Of a DNA stretch of 64,000 nt, positions 26,354 to 33,894 are shown piece by piece (the stretch's first letter is position 1; every line of letters starts with the position of its first letter). A program made the position numbers and the translations under genes. The DNA is taken from positions 1-64,000 of the forward strand of contig DEJJ01000029.1 in the NCBI GenBank assembly GCA_002353285.1. Direction: 5' to 3'. Under the pieces are notes generated by a model. The model saw nothing but the letters and a program-made list of their open reading frames with translations, was not told where the DNA came from and searched no databases. The DNA comes from Porphyromonadaceae bacterium UBA2751. Its GTDB lineage: Bacteria; Bacteroidota; Bacteroidia; Bacteroidales; Muribaculaceae.

Positions 26354-26401
26354 AATTTCCCTTGATTGTTGCCAATAATGTGAGCACAATCAAGGGAAAT
26401 T
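26354..26401. terminator. Bidirectional stem-loop between patB and the esterase gene
   Basis: A perfect 16-bp inverted repeat (26354-26369 with 26386-26401; arms begin AATTTCCCTTG) with a 16-nt loop separates the convergent genes. There is no long T-run. Confidence 0.7.
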
Positions 26402-26432
26402 ATCATTCTCAGCTCTGTTCTATAATAGTGCT

Positions 26433-27017
26433 TTATAGTAGTAGCGACAGCACCTTATAGAAATCACCTGTGGGAATCTTAAGAAACTCAGGAGTGATGC
26501 GATGGCCAAGCTGCGACGACTCATGGAAACGGTCGCCCACAAGCTCCCTATATTGCGCGCGCAAGTCGCCCAGCAACTCATCCTGGTTACTGCCAATGAT
26601 GTGTGTCACTGGCGTGATGTGCTTCTCTATGCCGCGGAATTCATCCAGGTCGCTTATCTTGCACGTGAAAGTCTGCACGCCATCCTCGCGCTCGTTGTAA
26701 TATTCCACCTCCTCATCTATCTCGGGCAGGTAACTCAGGCTCTCCTCAGGATTGATAGCAGGGTTAACCGCAATCTTGGGAATGTCAACCCCTGCACACA
26801 ATGTGTAATATCCTCCTAACGACGACCCTGCCAGAATGTCGATACCATGCTTTGCTACATAGTCCTCAATCTTCCTGATCGACTCAACAGGATGATGTGT
26901 CACATCAAATGCATGCACCTCAACATCACTGTATAGCGCCTTGAGCGTGAGTATGGTGCTACTTTTTGCCGAACTCCTAAACCCGTGGATATAAAGCAGT
27001 TTCTTCATTGAGCGCAT
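26433..27017 (-). CDS. YqiA/UPF0227-type small alpha/beta-hydrolase (esterase)
   Basis: A 194-residue alpha/beta-hydrolase like YqiA/YcfP. YIHGFRSSAKS near the N terminus is the oxyanion region, GSSLGGYY contains the predicted nucleophile Ser, and GHRIT near the C terminus provides the His. The ATG at 27017 overlaps the TGA of the GH57 gene (TGATG), so it is the last gene of the glycogen operon and translationally coupled. Substrate unknown. Confidence 0.78.
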   Translation of the reverse strand: MRSMKKLLYIHGFRSSAKSSTILTLKALYSDVEVHAFDVTHHPVESIRKIEDYVAKHGIDILAGSSLGGYYTLCAGVDIPKIAVNPAINPEESLSYLPEIDEEVEYYNEREDGVQTFTCKISDLDEFRGIEKHITPVTHIIGSNQDELLGDLRAQYRELVGDRFHESSQLGHRITPEFLKIPTGDFYKVLSLLL

Positions 27018-28465
27018 CACTTTTTAGCCACCTTTTTGGTTGTGGTTTTCTTCTCACCAACCTTCTTGGCTGGAGCCTTCTTTGCGGCAGCTTTCTTCTC
27101 AGGAGTCTTCTTTTCTGGTTCTTGCTCCTTCTCTTCCACCTTCGGGGCAAAGTCGCCTGTGGTATCCTTCACGATGTTGTTACGCATCAGTTCCACTTCG
27201 CGGTTCAGCTCCTCAATCTCCTTCTCCTGGTTACGTATGGTGAGCAACAGCGCATTAAGCTCCTCGTTTTCCACTTCCTCGGGAAATTGTTCACGCACCC
27301 TTATCAGGAAGTCGCTAAGCACGTTCATGTAATTAGTAAACGCTGCATAGGGCGAGTCGTATGGGCTATAGTGCGAGTGAACCGAGCCATCGCTGCTGTG
27401 CTTAGTGCTCATGTAGTAGAAGTGGTCGCTTGCCTGCAGGTAGTTCCAGTCTTGGCGTATGCGCTTGTCCTCTATCAGGCGTATGCGCTCACTCAAGCAG
27501 TAGAGCTTATTCACTGCCTCATCTTGCAGTATATTTCCCATCCAAGCACTTGTGTCGCGTGCCTCATCGGCCCACGATATCGGGTGCATTACCGAGAGCT
27601 CGCCCACGGGTTTCATCTTGCTCACCACTTCACTCGGGGTCATGAATTCAATGTTGTGCTGAGACGCAAAGCGAGGCAAGGCCTTCATGAACTCAAAGAT
27701 TCCGCTCTCGCGAGGCTGAAGTTCGCCAAAGGTCTCATAATTCATGAACAGGTTAATGAGCATCTCCTCCTCAGGCAGCGAGGCTATCCAGTCTATATAC
27801 TTGTCGGCTGTCAGTGGATAAGCAGCCCACTCGGGGTTGCTGAAGCGGAACGAAATGTCGTCGCTCAGCTTGGAGTTCTTCAGCAAGAGTTTCAACTTGG
27901 GCACTGGAGCTGCCTTGTAGAGGTAGTTTGGCGATTTCCAACCTAAGATGTGCTTGGCACCATCAGTGATAGCTCCCTTGAAGCCCATCGAGGCAACCAT
28001 CGAGGCGATGTCGTCGTCATAGATCAACTCGGTGTTGCGGAACACTTTGGGACGCTGCCCAAAGAGCTGGTAAATCTTCTGGTCATGAGCCTTCACCTGA
28101 GAGACAAACTCCTCGGGATCAACGAGCGACGACAGCGAGTGAGCATAGGTCTCACTCAGGAACTCAACACAACCAGTCTCGGCAAGTTCCTTCATCGAGT
28201 CGATAAACTCGGGCACATACTGCTCAAGTTGCTCAAGCGCTGTGCCAGTTATCGAGAAGGCAACCTTGAATTTCTTACCATTCTCCTTAATCATGTCGAG
28301 CAGCATTTCATTGGCTGGCATGTAGGAGCGCTGAGCAATGCGGGTGATGATTTCGTCGTTGGCAAAGTCATCATAGTAGTAATGGTCGTTACCTATGTCA
28401 AAGAAGCGATAAGTCTTCAGGCGGAACGGCTGATGTATCTGGAAATAGAAACAGATTGATTTCAT
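27017..28465 (-). CDS. GH57 alpha-amylase-like protein with lysine-rich C-terminal tail
   Basis: A cytoplasmic member of glycoside hydrolase family 57 (alpha-amylase/4-alpha-glucanotransferase/branching type). The 482 residues carry the N-terminal HQPFR motif (11-15) and VFRNTELIY with the predicted nucleophile E146. The fourth motif reads MNYETFGE (241-248); in relatives I recall an Asp where N242 stands, the presumed acid/base. The last ~45 residues are rich in Lys, Ala, Pro and Thr with KKAPAKK-type repeats, resembling histone-H1-like tails, and follow a coiled-coil-like segment. It is third in an operon with GH133 and GT4 genes, so a role in glycogen or a related alpha-glucan is likely. 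Confidence 0.85.
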   Translation of the reverse strand: MKSICFYFQIHQPFRLKTYRFFDIGNDHYYYDDFANDEIITRIAQRSYMPANEMLLDMIKENGKKFKVAFSITGTALEQLEQYVPEFIDSMKELAETGCVEFLSETYAHSLSSLVDPEEFVSQVKAHDQKIYQLFGQRPKVFRNTELIYDDDIASMVASMGFKGAITDGAKHILGWKSPNYLYKAAPVPKLKLLLKNSKLSDDISFRFSNPEWAAYPLTADKYIDWIASLPEEEMLINLFMNYETFGELQPRESGIFEFMKALPRFASQHNIEFMTPSEVVSKMKPVGELSVMHPISWADEARDTSAWMGNILQDEAVNKLYCLSERIRLIEDKRIRQDWNYLQASDHFYYMSTKHSSDGSVHSHYSPYDSPYAAFTNYMNVLSDFLIRVREQFPEEVENEELNALLLTIRNQEKEIEELNREVELMRNNIVKDTTGDFAPKVEEKEQEPEKKTPEKKAAAKKAPAKKVGEKKTTTKKVAKK

Positions 28466-28497
28466 GATTCTTTAATGTATTATTATGGTGTTGATAA

Positions 28498-29757
28498 TTA
28501 TCGATTTATTAATCGCTTGTAGATGTCAATAACCTTGGCTCCAGCGCGGTCCCAGGTGATTTGGTTCACCTCTTCAAGACCTTGCTCGCGCAATTGCTTG
28601 TACATGCCTGGGTACTTGATAATCGAGTAGATCGCATCGGCTATGGCATTGGTGTCCCAGTAGTCAACTTTGATGACATTGTTCAATATCTCGGCACAGC
28701 CACTCTGCTTTGAGATAATCGATGGCACGCCCATCTGCATCGCCTCCAACGGTGATATGCCAAACGGCTCGCTCACCGAAGGCATGATATACACATCACT
28801 GGCCTTGAGCATCTCATACACCTGCCTTCCCTTCAAGAATCCCGTGAAGTGGAAGCGACCGGCTATGTGGCGACGAGCAGCGAGCCTGATCATCTTTTCC
28901 ATCATGTCGCCACTGCCTGCCATCACAAACTGCACGTTGTGAACCTTCTGCAACACCTGCCAAGCAGCATCGACAAAGTATTCTGGACCCTTCTGCATCG
29001 TGATGCGCCCCAGGAAGGTCACCACCTTATCGTGCTTGGGAGGCACCTCAATGTCGAGCAAGTCCTGGCTCAATGGTTCCACTGCATTGTGCACTGTTGT
29101 TACCTTATCAGGGCTGATGCCATACTTTTCAATCACGGTTTGCCGCGTCAGGTTGCTCACAGTGATGATGTGGTCGGCATTGTTCATTCCATCTTTCTCA
29201 ATACTGAACACCGTGGGGTTAACCTTGCCGCGACTACGGTCAAAGTCGGTAGCATGAACATGTATCACAAGTGGCTTCCCTGTCACCTGCTTGGCATGGA
29301 TGCCTGCGGGATATGTGAGCCAGTCGTGCGAGTGTATCACATCACAGTCTACTGTGCGGGCTATCACCCCTGCCACTATCGAGTAGTTATTGATTTCCTC
29401 AAGAAGGTTGTCAGGATACCGGCCCGAGAACTCAATGCAACCCAAGTCGTTGGTGTTCATGTAGTTGAAATCACTGTAGATGTGGTCACGCAGGTCAAAG
29501 TAGGTCTGTGGATTCATCACCTTGCCTATGCGACCCTCTACATAGTCCCAATTCACGTCGCGCCAAGCCACGGGTGTGCTGTTGGCACCTATGATGCGGG
29601 CAAAATCCTTGGGTTCATCGCCCCAAGGCTTGGGTATGACGAACGTGATGTCCATGTCACCACACTCGGCCATGCCCTTGGTTAGACCATAACTTGCTGT
29701 TCCAAGACCTCCCAGGATGTGAGGAGGAAATTCCCAGCCAAACATTAAAGCCTTCAT
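28498..29757 (-). CDS. Glycosyltransferase family 4, probable glycogen/alpha-glucan synthase
   Basis: A 419-residue GT-B glycosyltransferase. It starts MFGWEFPPHILGGLGTASYG, with the Gly-rich donor/acceptor loop of glycogen synthases. IHSHDWLTYPAG lies in the N-half; the C-half has GRITMQKGPEYFVDA and the E-x7-E motif SEPFGISPLEA. Its place between debranching-enzyme and GH57 genes is the usual Bacteroidetes glycogen arrangement, so alpha-1,4-glucan synthesis from a nucleotide sugar is the best guess. Acceptor and donor are not shown by the sequence. Confidence 0.85.
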   Translation of the reverse strand: MKALMFGWEFPPHILGGLGTASYGLTKGMAECGDMDITFVIPKPWGDEPKDFARIIGANSTPVAWRDVNWDYVEGRIGKVMNPQTYFDLRDHIYSDFNYMNTNDLGCIEFSGRYPDNLLEEINNYSIVAGVIARTVDCDVIHSHDWLTYPAGIHAKQVTGKPLVIHVHATDFDRSRGKVNPTVFSIEKDGMNNADHIITVSNLTRQTVIEKYGISPDKVTTVHNAVEPLSQDLLDIEVPPKHDKVVTFLGRITMQKGPEYFVDAAWQVLQKVHNVQFVMAGSGDMMEKMIRLAARRHIAGRFHFTGFLKGRQVYEMLKASDVYIMPSVSEPFGISPLEAMQMGVPSIISKQSGCAEILNNVIKVDYWDTNAIADAIYSIIKYPGMYKQLREQGLEEVNQITWDRAGAKVIDIYKRLINR

Positions 29758-29775
29758 ATTTATCGTTTTTGTTTT

Positions 29776-31731
29776 TTAAGAGTTGATAAATCCTATATTC
29801 TTGAACAAGCGCAGCACACGAAGCACACCACCCACATTAGGAGCATAGCTCACGGCACCGCGCCCTATGAATGGTGGATTGCCATCGTAGAGCTCCGACA
29901 GCGAACCAATGCCGCCCTGCGACATCTCATCCTCGAAACCTATCATCATGCGCTCTATAAACGAGGCACCATTGAGCCCAAACACCTTGATATACGCATC
30001 GGTGTAGAAGCCCATCAGCCACGGCCTCGCCGAGCCGGCATAGTAAGCAACCTCGCGCTCCTCCGGATTGCCAAGATACCAGGGCTTATAACCCCAGCTC
30101 TTGGGGCTCAACGTGCGCAGGCCCTTGGGGGTCAACAACTCGCGGGTAACCACATCTATCACGCGCTTGCGCTGGCGGCGGTCAAGGGGCGAGTAGTCAA
30201 TGCCTGCTGCTATTATCATGTTGGGACGCACGCTCGGGTCGGCATAGGAGCCATCAACATAGTCATACAAGTAGCCGTAGTCGTTGAGGAACATCTCAAC
30301 AAAGGCAGGTTTGGCTTTATCGGTAATCGCTTTCCATGATGCAACGGTAGACTTTTCTTCATCTATCTCACCAAACATCTCCTGGGCAAACATGAGCGAA
30401 TTGTACCACAGCGCATTAAACTCTACCAGATAACCTGTTCGTGGTATCATTGGCGAGCCATCGGGGTGTGTGGAATTCATCCACGACATGGGCTTGCGAG
30501 TGCCATCGGTCTTAACCAGGCCATTAACTTCAAGATGCAGATTTGGGTGCTTATCATCTATGATGTGACTCAGCATTGCCTTAACAAGGTCGCCGTAGCG
30601 CTCGCGAGCGGCTTCCATGCCTGCATCCTTAGCATACTCTTGCAGCGACCACATCGCCCACAATGGCACATCGGGCAGGTCAATGCCCTTCAGGTGCTTG
30701 TCAAGGGTCCCATCCTCAATGAATCGGAACAGTGCTGCCTTGGCTGTGTCCATGATTTTCTCAAAGTCGGGGCGATGATGATTCGAGATGGTGCAGCCTG
30801 GAAGCGCCAGGAACTCGTCGCGCGCCCTGATCTTGAACCAGGGGTAACCAGCAAGCATATAGTTGCCATCAGCATTTGTCAAGTAGAACTGCTTTGCGCT
30901 ATTCTTCAGGCAGTTATAGAAGCTGGTACGGGGTGTGCGAGAGTTCACCTCATCGTCATGCATGCGACTCAAGTTGCGGGTGTTAACTTCCTCAATGCCA
31001 GCCGAGAATATCAGCGGCTCACCTTTCTTTATCTCTATCTCAAAGTAGCCGGGCACGTACAGGTCCTCAGTGTAAGGTATGCCACGCTCCATGTCCTTGA
31101 TATATTCTATGCCCTTGTACCAATGCGGGTCGAACACAAACTTCGGCTTATGGTTAAACTGCATGTACAATGTTGGATAACCGTCATACATGCAGGTGGC
31201 AATACCGTTGTGAACCTCCCAGTATTCCCTGTTAGCAACCGAGTTCTCAACACACAGGTCGTTAGCATTGCGGAACGCCAGGAATGGCCTGAACTGCAAT
31301 GTTGTCTTCGAATGAGCATCTACTAATGTGTAGCGTATTAAGATGCGATTCTCGTTAGTGATAAAAATCTTCTCACGTTTCATGATCACACCACCCACAC
31401 GGAACGTGTGAGTTGGCACTCGCTCGCAATCATATTCGCGAATGTACTTGTGACCATTGGGGCTGAACACATTACCCTTGTACTTGTGAAGGCCCAAGTT
31501 GAACGGTGCGCCATGCTGTATCACCGTCTCATCGAGCGATGATAGCATCACATGGAAGTTGTCGTCAAGCTCGGGGATGGGAATCACGAGCAAGCCATGC
31601 TGCTTGCGAGTGTTACAACCCACAATTGTGGTACAGTGATAAGCACCCGACTGATTGGTCCTGAGTATCTCTTTAGTCAAAGACTGCTCAAGATTTATCA
31701 TCAAGTTTTTATCAAATTTTAAATAGCTCAT
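29776..31731 (-). CDS. Glycogen debranching enzyme, GH133 amylo-alpha-1,6-glucosidase
   Basis: Predicted to remove alpha-1,6 branches of glycogen in the cytoplasm. The 651 residues consist of an N-terminal GDE domain (about 20-240, starting near LRTNQSGAYHCTTIVGCNTR) and a C-terminal (alpha/alpha)6 barrel with WFKIRARDEFLALPG and RPNMIIAAGIDYSPL. It is the first gene of the operon with GT4, GH57 and esterase genes, with a strong promoter 72 nt upstream. Confidence 0.88.
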   Translation of the reverse strand: MSYLKFDKNLMINLEQSLTKEILRTNQSGAYHCTTIVGCNTRKQHGLLVIPIPELDDNFHVMLSSLDETVIQHGAPFNLGLHKYKGNVFSPNGHKYIREYDCERVPTHTFRVGGVIMKREKIFITNENRILIRYTLVDAHSKTTLQFRPFLAFRNANDLCVENSVANREYWEVHNGIATCMYDGYPTLYMQFNHKPKFVFDPHWYKGIEYIKDMERGIPYTEDLYVPGYFEIEIKKGEPLIFSAGIEEVNTRNLSRMHDDEVNSRTPRTSFYNCLKNSAKQFYLTNADGNYMLAGYPWFKIRARDEFLALPGCTISNHHRPDFEKIMDTAKAALFRFIEDGTLDKHLKGIDLPDVPLWAMWSLQEYAKDAGMEAARERYGDLVKAMLSHIIDDKHPNLHLEVNGLVKTDGTRKPMSWMNSTHPDGSPMIPRTGYLVEFNALWYNSLMFAQEMFGEIDEEKSTVASWKAITDKAKPAFVEMFLNDYGYLYDYVDGSYADPSVRPNMIIAAGIDYSPLDRRQRKRVIDVVTRELLTPKGLRTLSPKSWGYKPWYLGNPEEREVAYYAGSARPWLMGFYTDAYIKVFGLNGASFIERMMIGFEDEMSQGGIGSLSELYDGNPPFIGRGAVSYAPNVGGVLRVLRLFKNIGFINS

Positions 31732-31809
31732 TAAGTGTAAATATGTAATGGTTAATAAGTTTCTATTATTCTTTCACTTCAGGCATAATGCTTTCTTTTG
31801 TAATCGTAA

Positions 31810-31841
31810 CAAATTTACAACTTTTTGAGAAATCACACAAA
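31810..31841 (-). promoter_or_regulatory. Promoter of the glycogen operon
   Basis: On the minus strand TTTG (31838-31841), 20 bp spacer, TAAATTTG (31810-31817): a full match to the Bacteroidetes -33/-7 consensus, with a leader of about 72 nt. Confidence 0.7.
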
Positions 31842-31882
31842 CTATTTCGAATGTTTTTTTCAACAGATTTGTTTTTTTAATC

Positions 31883-31914
31883 TTGCTTCTTCATTTATCA
31901 AGATATTACCTTTG
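31883..31914 (+). promoter_or_regulatory. Rightward promoter into the tandem-repeat region
   Basis: TTG (31883-31885), 21 bp spacer, TACCTTTG (31907-31914). Transcription would run through the GATTCCA repeats toward rlmD. Confidence 0.5.
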
Positions 31915-31973
31915 CCATGCACAATAAAGAGAGATCATTGACTTACTGTACCACACAAGAAAACACCACAAGT

Positions 31974-32189
31974 GATTCCACCGATTCCACAGGAATTATC
32001 AACCAATACCGAAAATAAGTTTAACCGAGTCAACTTTTAAAAGGGAAAAAGACTGAAAAACATGCAACCAAAATCAGGCAACCACATCCATGATTCCACT
32101 GATTCCAGTGATTCCACTGATTCCAGTGATTCCACTGATTCCAGTGATTCCAGTGATTCCAGTGATTCCAGTGATCACACCAAATTAAC
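31974..32189. repeat. GATTCCA 9-bp tandem repeat (minisatellite)
   Basis: The main array (32092-32163) has eight perfect 9-bp units, GATTCCACT or GATTCCAGT, differing only at one base; the first six alternate and the last two repeat GATTCCAGT. Two more units lie upstream at 31974-31991 and one at 32181-32189. The plus strand could encode a Ser-Asp-rich repeat within an open frame from 32062, but the rlmD promoter lies inside that frame, so I regard the region as noncoding. Confidence 0.9.
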
Positions 32190-32317
32190 TGATTCCACCA
32201 TCCACAGCTTCCCACTCCTGAACATCTTGCACCTCCGCTCGCCACCAAAAAAAATAACAAAAACTGTCCCACTTATCCCTAAAACACTATGCCTGATTTT
32301 AAATTCTTCACTCATTG

Positions 32318-32350
32318 TTGTGATGTTCCCGAAAATTCTCGCTACTTTTG
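32318..32350 (+). promoter_or_regulatory. Promoter for rlmD
   Basis: TACTTTTG (32343-32350) matches TAnnTTTG. TTG at 32318-32320 lies 22 bp upstream, slightly longer spacing than usual. Confidence 0.5.
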
Positions 32351-32383
32351 CATCCAGTTTCAACACATTAATATATATTGACT

Positions 32384-33823
32384 GTGGGAAAAAAGAAGAA
32401 TTTACCAGTTCTCGAGAACTTTGAGATAACAGCTGTTGCAGCCGAGGGCAAGAGCCTGGGACGATGGAACGACCTCGTCGTTTTTATCCCTTATGGGGCT
32501 CCTGGCGACATTGCCAACGTCAGGATCACACGCAAGAAGCACAGTTTTGCCGAGGGAGTCATCCACTCTTTAGTTCAGCCAAGCCAACTGCGTGTTGAGC
32601 CCATGTGCCAGCATTTTGGCACATGCGGTGGATGCAAGTGGCAACACCTGCCCTACCACTACCAGCTGCAATGCAAGCAGCAGCAGGTGGTCGACGCTCT
32701 TGAGCGTATCGCCAAGGTGCCACTGCCTGCCATCTCTCCAATCTTGGGGTCCGAAAAAACTACGTTCTACCGCAACAAGCTCGAGTTCACTTTCTCATGC
32801 AAGGGATGGCTTACGCCTGAGCAAATGGCAAGTGGCGAAGTCTTCGACAACCGCAACGCAGTGGGATTTCACATCCCTGGTGGCTTTGACAAGGTGCTCA
32901 ACATCGACAAGTGCTGGCTCCAGGACGACATCAGCAACCAGCTGCGACTATTCCTGCGCGACTTTGCTCAGCAGCACGCCTACTCGTTCTACGACATTCG
33001 CAACAACGTGGGCTTCATGCGCATGATGATGGTGCGCACTGCTAGCACTGGCGAGATTATGCTCGTGGTGGTTTTCAGCGAGGACAACCAAGAGGCCATT
33101 CACCACGTCATGAGCGCGGTTAATGGCAAGTTCCCACAACTCACGTCGTTAATGTATGTCGTCAATCTCAAGGTCAACGACTCGCTCGCCGACCAGGATT
33201 TCATCCTTTTTAGCGGTCGCGACTATATCGAGGAGGAGATGGAAGGACTCAAGTTCCGAGTGGGACCCAAGTCATTCTATCAGACCAACAGCAATCAGGC
33301 CTACCTGCTCTACAAGGTGGCGCGCAACTTTGCCGCACTCACCGGCAATGAACTCGTCTACGACCTCTACACTGGCACTGGCACAATCGCTAATTTCGTG
33401 GCACGTCAGGCACGAGAGGTCATTGGCATTGAATATGTGCCCGAAGCTATCGACGATGCTAAGCTCAACTCGCACGTCAATGGCATCACTAACACCAAGT
33501 TCTATGCTGGCGACATGAAGGACGTGCTCACGCGTGAATTTGTGGCTCAACATGGCATCCCCGATGTCATGATTGTCGATCCACCACGTGCTGGCATGCA
33601 CGAGGATGTTGTCAGGGTGATTCTCGATGCCGAGCCACAGCGCATAGTCTATGTGAGTTGCAACCCGGCCACTCAGGCACGCGACATCGCAATGCTCGAT
33701 GCCAAGTATCGTGTCGAGGCTGTGCAACCAGTCGACATGTTCCCGCACACCCACCACGTCGAGAACGTGGTTCTTCTTGTTAAGAAAAATGCGATTAAGC
33801 GAGACAAAGTTTTAGCTTGCTAA
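32384..33823 (+). CDS. rlmD: 23S rRNA (uracil-5)-methyltransferase, RlmD/RumA type
   Basis: An S-adenosylmethionine-dependent enzyme making 5-methyluridine in 23S rRNA. There is no suitable ATG; the GTG at 32384 (reading MGKKKNLPVLENF) is the best start, with a TTG at 32378 as alternative. The 479 residues comprise a TRAM domain (about 10-65) and four iron-sulfur cysteines (C75, C81, C84, C177; CQHFGTCGGC). The SAM motif is in LYTGTGTIANFVA, then DPPRAGMHEDV, and the nucleophile C426 is in YVSCNPAT. All catalytic residues are present. Confidence 0.9.
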   Translation: MGKKKNLPVLENFEITAVAAEGKSLGRWNDLVVFIPYGAPGDIANVRITRKKHSFAEGVIHSLVQPSQLRVEPMCQHFGTCGGCKWQHLPYHYQLQCKQQQVVDALERIAKVPLPAISPILGSEKTTFYRNKLEFTFSCKGWLTPEQMASGEVFDNRNAVGFHIPGGFDKVLNIDKCWLQDDISNQLRLFLRDFAQQHAYSFYDIRNNVGFMRMMMVRTASTGEIMLVVVFSEDNQEAIHHVMSAVNGKFPQLTSLMYVVNLKVNDSLADQDFILFSGRDYIEEEMEGLKFRVGPKSFYQTNSNQAYLLYKVARNFAALTGNELVYDLYTGTGTIANFVARQAREVIGIEYVPEAIDDAKLNSHVNGITNTKFYAGDMKDVLTREFVAQHGIPDVMIVDPPRAGMHEDVVRVILDAEPQRIVYVSCNPATQARDIAMLDAKYRVEAVQPVDMFPHTHHVENVVLLVKKNAIKRDKVLAC

Positions 33824-33894
33824 AAACCTTGCGAGCGTGAGCATTTTATCTAAATAAAACTCAAGTCACTGCTTAGCATGGATCTTTGGGCTTA

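Noticed and set aside
32092..32163. CRISPR array
   Set aside because: Units are 9 bp, directly adjacent and without spacers; no cas genes are nearby.
32062..32424. Open frame with Ser-Asp repeats over the 9-bp array
   Set aside because: The repeat coding follows from the 9-bp period in any frame. The rlmD promoter lies inside the frame, it overlaps the rlmD start, and the part beyond the repeat looks like random AT-rich translation.
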